A stretch of DNA of 64,000 nt from assembly GCF_900114565.1 (NCBI RefSeq), contig NZ_FOTM01000020.1, positions 1 to 64,000 of the forward strand, read 5' to 3'. Position 1 is the first letter of the stretch; every line of letters begins with the position of its first letter. Positions 37,790 to 46,462 of the stretch are shown one piece after another. Under the pieces are notes generated by a model. It worked only from the letters and a program-made list of their open reading frames with translations, was not told the origin of the DNA and searched no databases. The DNA is from Leifsonia sp. CL147. GTDB taxonomy: Bacteria; Actinomycetota; Actinomycetes; Actinomycetales; Microbacteriaceae. The position numbers were made by a program, and so were the translations under genes.

Positions 37790-38679
37790 CCGCCACGACC
37801 CGCGACCTCCGGCCGTCCCGCGATGTCCGGCCGTCCCGGTCTCCGAAGCGCAGGGCGCTCGGCATCGACCGGCGCCCCGGCTTCCTGACCTACGGCATCC
37901 TGCTCGCCATCTTCCTCGGCGGCGCCTACCCGCTGTGGTGGTCGTTCGTCGCAGGATCGAGCGACAGCACAGTGCTGACCTCCACGTGGCCGCCACTGCT
38001 GCCGGGAGGACAGTTCTGGACGAACGTCGGCCAGGTCCTCGACACGGTCCCGTTCTGGCTCGCACTCGGCAACTCGCTCATCGTCGCGACCGTGATCACG
38101 CTCTCGGTCGTCGCCTTCTCGACGCTCGCCGGCTACGCCTTCGCCAAGCTGCGGTTCCGCGGGCGGGAAGGGCTCATGGTGTTCGTCGTCGCGACGCTGG
38201 CCGTGCCGACGCAGCTCGGCATCATCCCGCTGTTCATGGTGATGAAGCAGTTCGGCTGGACCGGCACGCTGGGCGCGGTCATGGTGCCGACCCTGGTCAC
38301 CGCGTTCGGCGTGTTCTTCATGCGCCAGTACCTGGTGGACGTGATCCCCGACGAGCTGATCGAAGCCGCGCGGGTGGACGGCGCGACCATGATCGGCACC
38401 TTCTGGCACGTCGGGGTCCCGGCCGCACGCCCGGCGATGGCGATCCTCGGCCTGTTCACCTTCATGACCGCGTGGACGGACTACCTCTGGCCGCTGCTCG
38501 TCGCGCCGCAGAACCCGACCCTGCAGGTCGCGCTCAGCCAGCTGCAGTCGGCGAAGTACGTCGACTATTCGATCGTGCTCGCCGGAGCCGTGCTCGCCAC
38601 CATCCCCCTGTTGATCCTCTTCGTGCTCGCCGGCCGGCAGCTGGTCTCCGGCATCATGGCGGGCGCGGTGAAAGGTTGA
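37786..38679 (+). CDS. Sugar ABC transporter permease 2 (MalG-like)
   Basis: 297 residues from the ATG at 37786, overlapping permease 1 as ATGA with GAGGAG before it. Six membrane segments; EAA loop ELIEAARVDGATMIGTFWHVGVPAARP. N-terminal 40 residues are Arg-rich and cytoplasmic. It completes the channel with permease 1. The start of the longer frame upstream is rejected. Confidence 0.94.
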   Translation: MTATTRDLRPSRDVRPSRSPKRRALGIDRRPGFLTYGILLAIFLGGAYPLWWSFVAGSSDSTVLTSTWPPLLPGGQFWTNVGQVLDTVPFWLALGNSLIVATVITLSVVAFSTLAGYAFAKLRFRGREGLMVFVVATLAVPTQLGIIPLFMVMKQFGWTGTLGAVMVPTLVTAFGVFFMRQYLVDVIPDELIEAARVDGATMIGTFWHVGVPAARPAMAILGLFTFMTAWTDYLWPLLVAPQNPTLQVALSQLQSAKYVDYSIVLAGAVLATIPLLILFVLAGRQLVSGIMAGAVKG

Positions 38680-38681
38680 GA

Positions 38682-40133
38682 ATGAAACGCACCTGGCCCG
38701 ATGGCTTCCTCTGGGGGTCGGCCACCGCGGCCGCGCAGATCGAAGGCGCCGCCCACGAAGACGGAAAGGAAGACTCGATCTGGGATGCGTTCGCACGCGT
38801 CCCCGGCGCGATCGCCGGCGGCGACACTCCGGAAGCGGCGGTCGACCATTACCACCGGATGCCGGCGGACGTCGCGCTGATGGCCTCGCTCGGGCTGCAG
38901 TCGTACCGCTTCTCGACATCGTGGGCGCGGGTGAAGCCGGGCGACCGGTCCGTGAATCCGGCCGGGCTGGCGTTCTACGACCGGCTGGTCGACGAGCTGC
39001 TCGAGGCCGGCATCCTGCCCTGGCTGACGCTCTATCACTGGGACCTGCCGCAGGCCCTCGAAGACAGGGGTGGATGGGCGTCGCGCGACACGGCGTACCG
39101 GTTCCGCGACTACGCGACCGCCGTGTACGACGCTCTCGGCGACCGGGTCGACCACTGGACGACCTTCAACGAGCCGCTGTGCTCCTCCCTCATCGGGTAC
39201 GCCGGGGGCGAGCACGCGCCGGGCCGCCAGGAGCCGCGCGCCGGGCTCGCCGCCCTCCACCACCAGCATCTCGCGCACGGTCTCGCTGTCGAGGTGATCC
39301 GCGAGCGGGCTGCGGCGGAGGGGCGGGAGGCGACCCTGCGTCTCGGCATCACGCTCAACCTGACGACCGCCGTGCCGAACGACCCGGGCGACCCCGCGGA
39401 TGTGGAAGCGGCGCGACGCATCGACGGGCTGTGGAACCGGATGTACCTGGAGCCGCTGCTGCTCGGCGCCTACCCCGCCGACGTGCTGGAGGATGTGCGC
39501 GAGCACCGCTTCGAGGAGCTCGTCCACGACGGGGACCTGACCGCCATCGCCCAGCCCATCGACTTCCTCGGCGTGAACTACTACCACGACGACAACGTCA
39601 GCGGGCATCCCCTCCCCGCGGATGCTCCTGCGGGCGTGACGCCGACCGATCGTCCGACGTCGTCCCCGTTCGTGGGCAGCGAGTATGTGACCTTCCCATC
39701 TCGGCACCTGCCCACGACGGCGATGGGATGGGAGGTCAACGCGGAGGGGCTGCGCGACCTGCTGGTGCGTCTCGACAGGGACTACCCGACCCTCCCGCCG
39801 CTGTACATCACGGAGAACGGCGCCTCCTACGACGATGTCGTGGCGGAGGACGGGAGCGTGCACGACAGCGAGCGCGAGCACTACATCATCGCGCACATCG
39901 ACGCCGTCGGCCGGGCGATCGACGCTGGGGTGGACGTGCGCGGCTACTTCGTCTGGTCACTGCTCGACAACTTCGAGTGGGCGTGGGGGTACGCGAAGCG
40001 GTTCGGCATCGTGCGGGTCGACTACGACACGCAGGTCCGCACGGTGAAGGACTCGGCCCGCGCGTTCGCTCGGGTGATCGCGGACGCACGAGCCGGGGAG
40101 GCGCTGGAAGAGACCGCCGCGTCCCGCGTCTAG
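38682..40133 (+). CDS. GH1 family beta-glucosidase
   Basis: 483 residues, standard length. The N-terminal WGSATAAAQIEGA, acid/base Glu164 in TFNEP and nucleophile Glu378 in YITENG are all present, with SLLDNFEWAWGYAKRFG near the end. It hydrolyses beta-glucosides in the cytoplasm after import by the adjacent transporter (no signal peptide). ATG at 38682 follows AAAGG, two bases after the permease stop. The exact aglycone or oligosaccharide cannot be read. Confidence 0.96.
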   Translation: MKRTWPDGFLWGSATAAAQIEGAAHEDGKEDSIWDAFARVPGAIAGGDTPEAAVDHYHRMPADVALMASLGLQSYRFSTSWARVKPGDRSVNPAGLAFYDRLVDELLEAGILPWLTLYHWDLPQALEDRGGWASRDTAYRFRDYATAVYDALGDRVDHWTTFNEPLCSSLIGYAGGEHAPGRQEPRAGLAALHHQHLAHGLAVEVIRERAAAEGREATLRLGITLNLTTAVPNDPGDPADVEAARRIDGLWNRMYLEPLLLGAYPADVLEDVREHRFEELVHDGDLTAIAQPIDFLGVNYYHDDNVSGHPLPADAPAGVTPTDRPTSSPFVGSEYVTFPSRHLPTTAMGWEVNAEGLRDLLVRLDRDYPTLPPLYITENGASYDDVVAEDGSVHDSEREHYIIAHIDAVGRAIDAGVDVRGYFVWSLLDNFEWAWGYAKRFGIVRVDYDTQVRTVKDSARAFARVIADARAGEALEETAASRV

Positions 40134-40160
40134 CATGGACGCAGGCGAGGAGGAGGCCCG

Positions 40161-41183
40161 ATGACGACGGAGCAGGTGGCCGGCCGCACGGTGCCCACCC
40201 TGGAGGCGGTGGCTGCGCGCGCCGGAGTCTCCCGGGCGACCGTCTCCCGCGTCGTCAACGGCTCGCCGAAGGTCACCGCCGAAGTGGTGGCCGTCGTCGA
40301 GAGGGCCATCGCCGACCTCAACTACGTGCCCAATCGCGCCGCCCGCTCGCTGGCGTCGCGCCGGACGCAGGTGGTCGCGCTGGTGGTGCCGGAGTCGACG
40401 GCGAAGGTGTTCGCCGACCCGTTCTTCGCCTCCATCGTGCAGGGGGTCGCGCTCAGCCTGGCCGACACCGAGTACACGCTGAACATGGTCATCTCGTCGG
40501 AGACCACGCCCGACAAGACCCGGCGCTACCTGATGGGCGGCAACGTGGACGGCGCGCTGGTCGTCTCGCACCACTCGGGCGACCACTCCTACGCGCAGCT
40601 CGGCGCCTCCCTCCCGCTGGTGTTCGGCGGACGTCCCGTGAGCGTGAGCGAGCATGAGTCGTACTACGTGGATGTGGACAATGTCGCAGGCGCGCGGGTC
40701 GCCGCCCAGCACCTCATCGACCGCGGCCGGCGGAACATCGCGCTCATCACCGGTCCCCAGGACATGCCCGCCGGCCTCGACCGCCTCACCGGCTGGGCGC
40801 AGGCGCTGGAGGCGGCCGGGCTGGACACCTCACTGGTCGCCTTCGGCGACTTCTCGCCGGCCTCCGGGATGGAGGCGATGCGCCGGCTGCTCGCCGACGG
40901 ACGTCCGATCGACGGGCTCTTCGCCGCGAACGACCAGATGGCGGCCGGAGCCTATTCGGCGATCCACGAGGCCGGCCTGAGCATCCCCGGTGACATCGCG
41001 GTGGTCGGCTACGACGACGACAACTTCGGCCTGATGTCGACGCCGCCCCTGACGACGGTGCACCAGCCGTCGATCCGGCTCGGCGAGACCATGGCGCGGG
41101 TGCTGGTGCGCCGGATGGCCGGCGAGTCCGTCGAGCGCGTGACGCTGCTGCCCACCGAACTCGTGGTCCGCCAGAGCACCTGA
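40161..41183 (+). CDS. LacI-family transcriptional regulator
   Basis: 340 residues. N-terminal HTH and hinge (TLEAVAARAGVSRATVSRVVNGSPKV, then LNYVPNRAARSLASRRT), followed by a periplasmic-binding-like ligand domain with VDGALVVSHHSG and GDIAVVGYDDDNF. It lies 28 bases after the glucosidase gene and is likely the repressor acting on the 35224 and 35248 palindromes, released by an imported glucoside or its product. ATG at 40161 has GGAGGAGG upstream. Confidence 0.95.
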   Translation: MTTEQVAGRTVPTLEAVAARAGVSRATVSRVVNGSPKVTAEVVAVVERAIADLNYVPNRAARSLASRRTQVVALVVPESTAKVFADPFFASIVQGVALSLADTEYTLNMVISSETTPDKTRRYLMGGNVDGALVVSHHSGDHSYAQLGASLPLVFGGRPVSVSEHESYYVDVDNVAGARVAAQHLIDRGRRNIALITGPQDMPAGLDRLTGWAQALEAAGLDTSLVAFGDFSPASGMEAMRRLLADGRPIDGLFAANDQMAAGAYSAIHEAGLSIPGDIAVVGYDDDNFGLMSTPPLTTVHQPSIRLGETMARVLVRRMAGESVERVTLLPTELVVRQST

Positions 41184-41232
41184 CCCCCCGTCGCGCTCGC
41201 CCGCGCCGCCCTCTCCGTCGCCCCCCGTCGAG

Positions 41233-41308
41233 CCCCACCGTCGAGTCCGCAGAGATTGCACGGTTGCACGGCGTGTTGCGTGAAATCTTCGTGTACTCGA
41301 CGGTGGGG
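41233..41308. repeat. 76-bp inverted repeat between lacI-type and histidine kinase genes
   Basis: CCCCACCGTCGAGT at 41233-41246 is matched by its complement at 41295-41308. A second inner stem, AGATTGCACG with CGTGAAATCT, has one mismatch. The centre reads, on the minus strand, CAACACGCCGTGC, close to the core in the 56-bp hairpin loops. The genes on both sides converge here. Confidence 0.7.
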
Positions 41309-41410
41309 GGCGGGGCGCGGGGGGCGCGGGGGGCGTATGGTCGCGGCATGTTTGCACTGCGCGAGAAGCCCTGACCCGGGGGACCGCATGTTCGCTAGCC
41401 GCCGGGCGCC

Positions 41411-41466
41411 GAGGTGCTCGTTGTTGCAGTCGACACGCCGGACGGCCGTGCAACAACGAGCACTTC
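41411..41466. repeat. 56-bp hairpin repeat, copy 2 of 3
   Basis: GAGGTGCTCGTTGTTGCA at 41411-41428, a 20-base loop with CGACACGCCG, and a complementary arm at 41449-41466 with one G-T wobble. Compared with copy 1, a C-to-T change in the left arm is matched by G-to-A in the right arm, so pairing is preserved. It lies between convergent genes. Confidence 0.85.
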
Positions 41467-41484
41467 GGCAGAGGGAGCGCCGGG

Positions 41485-42615
41485 CTACGCGGGAGAGTTG
41501 GGCAGCTCGACCGCGAGCTGGAAGCCCTCGGGCCGGTGCTCTGCGCGGACCGTTCCCTCGTGGGCTTCCACGATGGCGCGGACGATCGCGAGGCCCAGCC
41601 CCGCCCCCGACGCGCCCGGGATCCGCTCCGGCGTCCGCGCGGAGTCCGCCAGCCAGCCGACCTCGAACATCCGGTCGAGGTCGGCCTCCGGCACGCCTGC
41701 ACCCCGGTCGAGCACGCCGATCACGGTCGCCGTCGGTGTGCGCAAGGCGGAGACCACGATGGTGCTGCCGACGGGAGCGTGCCGCACAGCGTTCCCGACC
41801 AGGTTCACGAGGACGCGGCCGAGAAGGTACGGGTCGGCCCAGACCGTGTCCGGACCCACCGCGCCGTGCGCGATCGAGATGTCGCGTGCCTCCGCCAGGG
41901 TGCGTACGTCCGAGACCGCGTCCGACACGAGGTCCAGAAGCCCCACATGCTCGCAGCGCGGACGCAGCGTGCCGCTCTGCAGGCGCGACAGCTCGAAGAG
42001 GTCGTCCACCATGCGGCTCATGGTGTCGGCCTGCTGCCGGATGCGGCTCACGTAGTCGGCGGGATCGGCGGCCACGCCGTCCTCGAGAGCTTCCGCCAGC
42101 GCCCGCACACCGGTCAGCGGGGTACGCAGGTCGTGGGAGATCCAGGAGAAGAAGGTGCGGCGGGCAGCATCCAATCGCTCCAGCTCCGCCCGGGCCGCCG
42201 CCAAGCGCTCGGAGGTCTCGGCGAGCTGTGCCGACATCCCGGCGAGCTCCTTGGCCTCGCCCGAGCGCCGGAGGACGACCTCCCCGTCGGCGATGCGCCT
42301 CGCGGACTCGGTCAGGCCCGCGATCGACCGCCGCACGCCGCGGGCCACCAGCCAGGCGCCGACGAGACTGAAGACGCTGGAGACGGACACGATCCAGAAC
42401 AGGGCCTCGACATCGTGCGCGGAGATGTACATCCCGGCCGAAATCGCGACCGTCGATCCGGCGATGGATGCGATGGCAGCGGCCACGATGACGGCGATCC
42501 GCCAGCCGATGGATGCGCGGCGAGCGGTGCGCAGCACCACGGCGGCCACCAGGAACACGACCGAGGTGCAGCCGAGGGTGGTGAGGAGGATGATCCAGAG
42601 GTCCGAGTCCTTCAC
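41485..42615 (-). CDS. Two-component sensor histidine kinase
   Basis: 376 residues. Two N-terminal membrane segments (to about residue 90), a HAMP-like stretch VRRSIAGLTESARRIADGE, the H-box FFSWISHDLRTPLTG, N-box LVNLVGNAVRHA, and G-boxes VLDRGAGVPE and GAGLGLAIV. The stimulus is unknown. GTG at 42615 has GGAG six bases upstream. It follows the response regulator in the same operon by 13 bases. Confidence 0.94.
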   Translation of the reverse strand: MKDSDLWIILLTTLGCTSVVFLVAAVVLRTARRASIGWRIAVIVAAAIASIAGSTVAISAGMYISAHDVEALFWIVSVSSVFSLVGAWLVARGVRRSIAGLTESARRIADGEVVLRRSGEAKELAGMSAQLAETSERLAAARAELERLDAARRTFFSWISHDLRTPLTGVRALAEALEDGVAADPADYVSRIRQQADTMSRMVDDLFELSRLQSGTLRPRCEHVGLLDLVSDAVSDVRTLAEARDISIAHGAVGPDTVWADPYLLGRVLVNLVGNAVRHAPVGSTIVVSALRTPTATVIGVLDRGAGVPEADLDRMFEVGWLADSARTPERIPGASGAGLGLAIVRAIVEAHEGTVRAEHRPEGFQLAVELPNSPA

Positions 42616-42628
42616 CTCGACGCTCCGT

Positions 42629-43333
42629 TCATGCCGGATCGCCGTTCACCGCGAACCGGTAGCCCTGGCCCCAGACCGTGAGCAGGGTGCGCGGGTCGTG
42701 GGGTTCCGGCTCGATCTTCTCGCGGAGACGGCGGATGTGCACGGTGACGGTCGACGGGTCGCCCCGGTTCCAGCCCCAGACCTCCCGCAGCACCTCGTCG
42801 CGGGTGACGACCCGGTCCGCGTTCTCGAGGAAGAACACGAGGAGCTCGTACTCACGGCCCGTGAGCAGGACCGGACTGCCCGACGCCCACACCAGTCGGC
42901 GAACCGGATCCACACGGAACGGCCCGGCCGAGAACGCTTCCGGCGGTCCCGCAGCAGCGGTGCGCCGCACCATACCGTTCACACGGAGCACGAGCTCGCG
43001 CAGCGCGAAGGGCTTGGGGAGGTAGTCGTCGGCGCCGTGCTCCAACCCCTCGATCCGGTCGTCGACCTGATCGAGAGCGGTCAGCATGATGATCGGCAGC
43101 TGGGCGGCCAGCTCGCGGGCCTCCCGGCAGAGCTCGTCGCCACTGATCCCGGGCAGCATCCGGTCGAGGATGAGGACGTCCGGGAGCCGCTCGCGCAGGG
43201 CCCTGAGGCCGCTCACTCCGTCGGTGTAGCCGGACACGACGTAGCCGGCTGTGCGGAGGTAGTCGCGCACCACGGTCAGGACCGTGCGGTCGTCTTCGAC
43301 GACCATCACGTGCGACGGCTGGGCGGGGGTCAT
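42629..43333 (-). CDS. OmpR-family response regulator
   Basis: 234 residues. Receiver domain with acidic pair MVVEDD, phospho-acceptor Asp57 in LILDRMLPG and Lys in PKPF; then the winged-helix output domain ending RRLREKIEPEPHDPRTLLTVWGQGYRF. It pairs with the downstream kinase. ATG at 43333 chosen as it directly begins the receiver. Divergent from the DM13 lipoprotein gene, which is a natural candidate target. Confidence 0.94.
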   Translation of the reverse strand: MTPAQPSHVMVVEDDRTVLTVVRDYLRTAGYVVSGYTDGVSGLRALRERLPDVLILDRMLPGISGDELCREARELAAQLPIIMLTALDQVDDRIEGLEHGADDYLPKPFALRELVLRVNGMVRRTAAAGPPEAFSAGPFRVDPVRRLVWASGSPVLLTGREYELLVFFLENADRVVTRDEVLREVWGWNRGDPSTVTVHIRRLREKIEPEPHDPRTLLTVWGQGYRFAVNGDPA

Positions 43334-43476
43334 GGTCCGAGTCTTCTCCACAGCCTGGGGACTGCGCAGCAATTCTTACAGATCTGAAATGACTGATCCC
43401 TGTGGCTCTCCTGGTTGTTACGTTCGTTCCGCTGCCGGCAGAACGCCCAGCGAAACGAATAAGGAGCACCCTCCCC

Positions 43477-43920
43477 ATGCGCAAGAAGATCACCCTCGCA
43501 GCCGCCGCTCTGGCCCTCGCCGCCGGCCTCACCGCCTGCAGTGCGAGTGCAGATGCCGGCACGAGCGCCAGCCCCTCGTCCTCCGCGTCGTCGTCCGCGT
43601 CGTCGTCGTCCTCGTCGGACAGCCGCACGGGCACGTTCGCCGGGCTCAACGACAAGAAGGTGTCCGGCACGGTCTCCATCAGCGGCGGCACCCTCACCCT
43701 CTCGGGCTTCTCGTCGGACGAAGGCCCCGACCTGCACGTCTACCTGACCTCCGGAACCGACGAAGCTGCCGTCAGCGCGGGCAAGGAGATCAAGGCTGTC
43801 GCGTTCGACAAGACCGACCAGACCTTCTCGCTGAGCGGCATCGACTCGTCGTCCTACACGGACGTCGTCATCCACTGCGACAAGGCGAAGGCCGTCTTCG
43901 GAGCAGCGACCCTGTCATGA
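43477..43920 (+). CDS. DM13-domain lipoprotein
   Basis: 147 residues. Lipobox LTAC (Cys21) then a Ser-rich linker and a DM13-like domain: GTVSISGGTLTLSGFSSDEGPDLHVYLTSG and ALS-IDSSSYTDVVIHCDKAKAVFGAATL, a fold linked to electron transfer with cysteine. ATG at 43477 with AAGGAG ten bases upstream. It overlaps the DoxX-like gene by four bases and is divergent from the two-component genes, so these four may form a signalling or envelope-redox unit. Confidence 0.85.
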   Translation: MRKKITLAAAALALAAGLTACSASADAGTSASPSSSASSSASSSSSSDSRTGTFAGLNDKKVSGTVSISGGTLTLSGFSSDEGPDLHVYLTSGTDEAAVSAGKEIKAVAFDKTDQTFSLSGIDSSSYTDVVIHCDKAKAVFGAATLS

Positions 43921-44447
43921 CCGGGCAGCTCGCGCCGGCGCCCCGCGTCGCACCGCCGGTCGTGGCGCCGACCCTCGTCGCATCGGCCCTGGTCGGTGCG
44001 GCGAGGGTCGCCCTCGGCGCCATGTGGCTCTTCCTCGAGGGGCTGGTCAAGTACCAGGCGGGATTCGGCTCTGCGGACATCCTGCTCGTCGCCCATGCCG
44101 GAGACTCCAACTCGCGCGTCCCCGGCTACTTCACCGCGTTCGCCCATGCGACGCTCGAGCAGGCACCCTGGCTCTTCGGGATCGGGATCCCCCTGCTGGA
44201 GACCGGACTCGGCGTCGCCCTCATCCTGGGAGCCTTCACGCGTGCGGCCGCACTGGTCTCGGCCCTGACGCTGATGCTGTACTGGTCGGCGGATCAGCTG
44301 ATCTGGGAGTACCCGCTGATGGCGCTCCTGACGGTGGTCGTCGTGGCCTGGCCTTCGGCGGCCCGGCGATTCTCGCTCACGACGATGGTGGAGAGGCTCA
44401 ATCCGAGGTTCGGGAGGGTGCCGGGGGCATTGCGCGCCTGGCTGTGA
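43917..44447 (+). CDS. DoxX-family membrane protein
   Basis: 176 residues with four membrane helices. The RVALGAMWLFLEGLVKYQAGF and PLLETGLGVALILGAFTRAAAL segments fit the DoxX group. The ATG at 43917 overlaps the DM13 stop. DoxX proteins are often in sulfur, redox or membrane stress contexts, without a settled reaction. Confidence 0.85.
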   Translation: MTGQLAPAPRVAPPVVAPTLVASALVGAARVALGAMWLFLEGLVKYQAGFGSADILLVAHAGDSNSRVPGYFTAFAHATLEQAPWLFGIGIPLLETGLGVALILGAFTRAAALVSALTLMLYWSADQLIWEYPLMALLTVVVVAWPSAARRFSLTTMVERLNPRFGRVPGALRAWL

Positions 44448-44540
44448 CGGTCGGCCGCGGCGGTCGGCGACGGCCGGCCGCGACGGTCGGCCGCGAGGGA
44501 CCGCGGCGACGGCCGGCCGTGACGGTCGGCCGCGACGGAT
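44445..44540. repeat. GC-rich degenerate tandem repeat after DoxX
   Basis: The block repeats GACGGTCGGCCGCG and variants with CGGCCGG, about six times, between the DoxX stop and the PAP2 end. Length of unit varies from 14 to 18 bases. A GCCGCCTC/GAGGCGGC hairpin lies near 44561. Confidence 0.7.
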
Positions 44541-44566
44541 CGCGACGACCGGGATGTGGCGCCGCC

Positions 44567-45391
44567 TCAGGCGAGGCGGCGGTACAGCCGGTTACCGAGC
44601 GCGGCGAGCACGAAGCCGGTCGCCACGATCGCCGCGACACCGCCCGCGTAGGCGATGAAGAGGTGCTCGGTGCCGGACTGGGTCGAGAAGTACGTGACCA
44701 GCAGGGCGATGATGGAGCCCGCCGCGCACACGGCGCCGATCCACACCAGCGGCCACAGCGCGGTGCGCACCGGCGGTTCGGCACTCGGCAGCCGCAGCCC
44801 CGACAGCACCAGGCCCGCCAGGCACCCCCAGAAGGCGACGACCAGCATCCCGGCCACCACGTCGCTCGGACGGTGCCACTGCTCCACGAGGGTGGAGGCG
44901 CCGGCGGCGATCGCGAAGATCGACCCGATGACCGCGGCGAGCGGACGGAAACGCGGAGCGGCGAGCAGGAACACCACGAGGGCGGCGGAGGCGGCGACCG
45001 CCGTGTGCCCGGACGGGAGCGAGTTGGCGAGCCCCGCATCCACTCCCTTCTCCGGCCGGGAGAGGATGGTGTACTTCAGCACCTGCGTGCTCACGTTCGC
45101 GCCGATCGCAGCACCGACGGCGACCGCGAAGACCAGCCAGTTGCGCCGGACGAGTACGATCACCAGCGCGACGATCGCCCCGATGATGACGGACGCCACC
45201 GGCAGCGCGTTGAGGAAGGCGTGAGCGAACTCGATCACGCCGCCCTTCCAGGCGTCCGCGCCGGCGAAGGCTCGTTCGTCGATCACCTGGCCGATGTAGC
45301 TGCGCACGAAGACGAAGTAGACCACGACGAAAAGTGCGGCGCAGACGAGCGCACCCCAGAGGAAGGGGAGAGGGCGGAGGCTCGAACGCAT
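44567..45391 (-). CDS. PAP2-family phosphatase
   Basis: 274 residues, five to six membrane segments. The three PAP2 motifs are KYTILSRPEKG, SLPSGHTA and EQWHRPSDVVAG; they contain the catalytic Lys/Arg, His, and Arg-His-Asp. It removes phosphate from lipid or polyprenyl phosphates at the membrane. Start at ATG 45391; GTG 45412 is also in frame, seven residues longer, and the site GGAAGGG is nearer the ATG. Confidence 0.92.
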   Translation of the reverse strand: MRSSLRPLPFLWGALVCAALFVVVYFVFVRSYIGQVIDERAFAGADAWKGGVIEFAHAFLNALPVASVIIGAIVALVIVLVRRNWLVFAVAVGAAIGANVSTQVLKYTILSRPEKGVDAGLANSLPSGHTAVAASAALVVFLLAAPRFRPLAAVIGSIFAIAAGASTLVEQWHRPSDVVAGMLVVAFWGCLAGLVLSGLRLPSAEPPVRTALWPLVWIGAVCAAGSIIALLVTYFSTQSGTEHLFIAYAGGVAAIVATGFVLAALGNRLYRRLA

Positions 45392-45488
45392 GGTGCAACC
45401 ACCCTTCCACACGCGACTCTGAGATTTCCCGACGAACGCCGAGCGAACCCGAAGAGCCTCAGAAGCGACCGCATCCGGCGTGGCGCGG

Positions 45489-46376
45489 TCAGCCGACGAA
45501 GCGCACCGCGGGCTCGCAGGTTGCCAGCCGCGCCCGCATCACGGTCACCGCCTCGGGGTTGCTGTCGACCAGCAGGAAGCGCCGGCCGAGGCCCGCTGCG
45601 ACCGCTCCGGTCGTCCCGCTGCCTGCGAAGAAGTCGAGCACCCAGTCCCCCTCGCGGCTCGACGCCTGCACGATGCGGCGGAGCACGCCCTCCGGCTTCT
45701 GGGTGGGATAGCCGGTCTTCTCGCGTCCGGTGGGCGACACGATGGTGTGCCACCAGACGTCCGTCGGGAGCTTGCCCAACTGCGCCTTCTCGGGCGTGAC
45801 GAGGCCCGGCGCCATGTAGGGCTCGCGTTCGACGGCGGCCGAGTCGAACAGGTACGCCGCGGGGTCCTTGACGTAGACGAGGATCGTGTCGTGCTTCGCC
45901 GGCCAGCGGTTCTTCGGCTTGGCCCCGTAGTCGTAGGCCCAGATGATCTCATTGAGGAATGATTCGCGGCCGAACAGCGCATCCAGCAGCACCTTGGCGT
46001 AGTGCGCTTCACGGTAGTCGAGATGGAGGTACAGCGTCCCGTCGGCGGCCAGCACGCGCCAGGCCTCGATGAGGCGTGGCTCGAGGAACCCCCAGTAGTC
46101 CTCGAAACGGTCGTCGTAGCTGAGCAGGTCGCCCTTGATGCGCTCGTAGCTGCGGCCCTTGAAGCCGATGACGCTGCCGGCACCGCCCGCGGAGCGAACC
46201 GAGGTCGACGTCTGCCGCGCCTGCGGCCTGCCGGTGTTGAACGGCGGGTCGAGATAGATCAGCCGGAACGACGCGTCCGGCAGCCCGGCGAGCACGTCGA
46301 GATTGTCCCCCAGCGCCACCGTGCTGGGCCCGTCCGGATCCCACAGCGGATCGACTGCGGGAACGGGCTGGGACAT
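45489..46376 (-). CDS. Beta-class adenine/cytosine-N4 DNA methyltransferase
   Basis: 295 residues. Motif IV DPPFNTG (residues 43-49) precedes motif I FAGSGTTGAVA near the C-terminus, the order typical of the beta class; LYLHLDYREAHYAKVLLD is between. The enzyme methylates an amino group of adenine or cytosine at a specific site. No restriction gene is beside it, so it is orphan or acts on phage defence with a distant partner. It is divergent from the HAD gene through a spacer of direct repeats. Confidence 0.93.
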   Translation of the reverse strand: MSQPVPAVDPLWDPDGPSTVALGDNLDVLAGLPDASFRLIYLDPPFNTGRPQARQTSTSVRSAGGAGSVIGFKGRSYERIKGDLLSYDDRFEDYWGFLEPRLIEAWRVLAADGTLYLHLDYREAHYAKVLLDALFGRESFLNEIIWAYDYGAKPKNRWPAKHDTILVYVKDPAAYLFDSAAVEREPYMAPGLVTPEKAQLGKLPTDVWWHTIVSPTGREKTGYPTQKPEGVLRRIVQASSREGDWVLDFFAGSGTTGAVAAGLGRRFLLVDSNPEAVTVMRARLATCEPAVRFVG

Positions 46377-46386
46377 GGGTCCATTG

Positions 46387-46437
46387 TGGCGCAGTCGGAG
46401 CCGTGGCGCAGTCGGAGCCGCTGCGCAGTCGGAGCCG
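46387..46437. repeat. 17-bp direct repeats between methyltransferase and HAD genes
   Basis: Three back-to-back units of TGGCGCAGTCGGAGCCG (46387, 46404 and, with CTG in place of TGG, 46421). They form most of the 86-base divergent spacer, so both promoters must lie in or beside them. Possibly a regulatory array or simple slippage. Confidence 0.85.
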
Positions 46438-46462
46438 CTCGGCCGACCCGCCAGAATGGACT

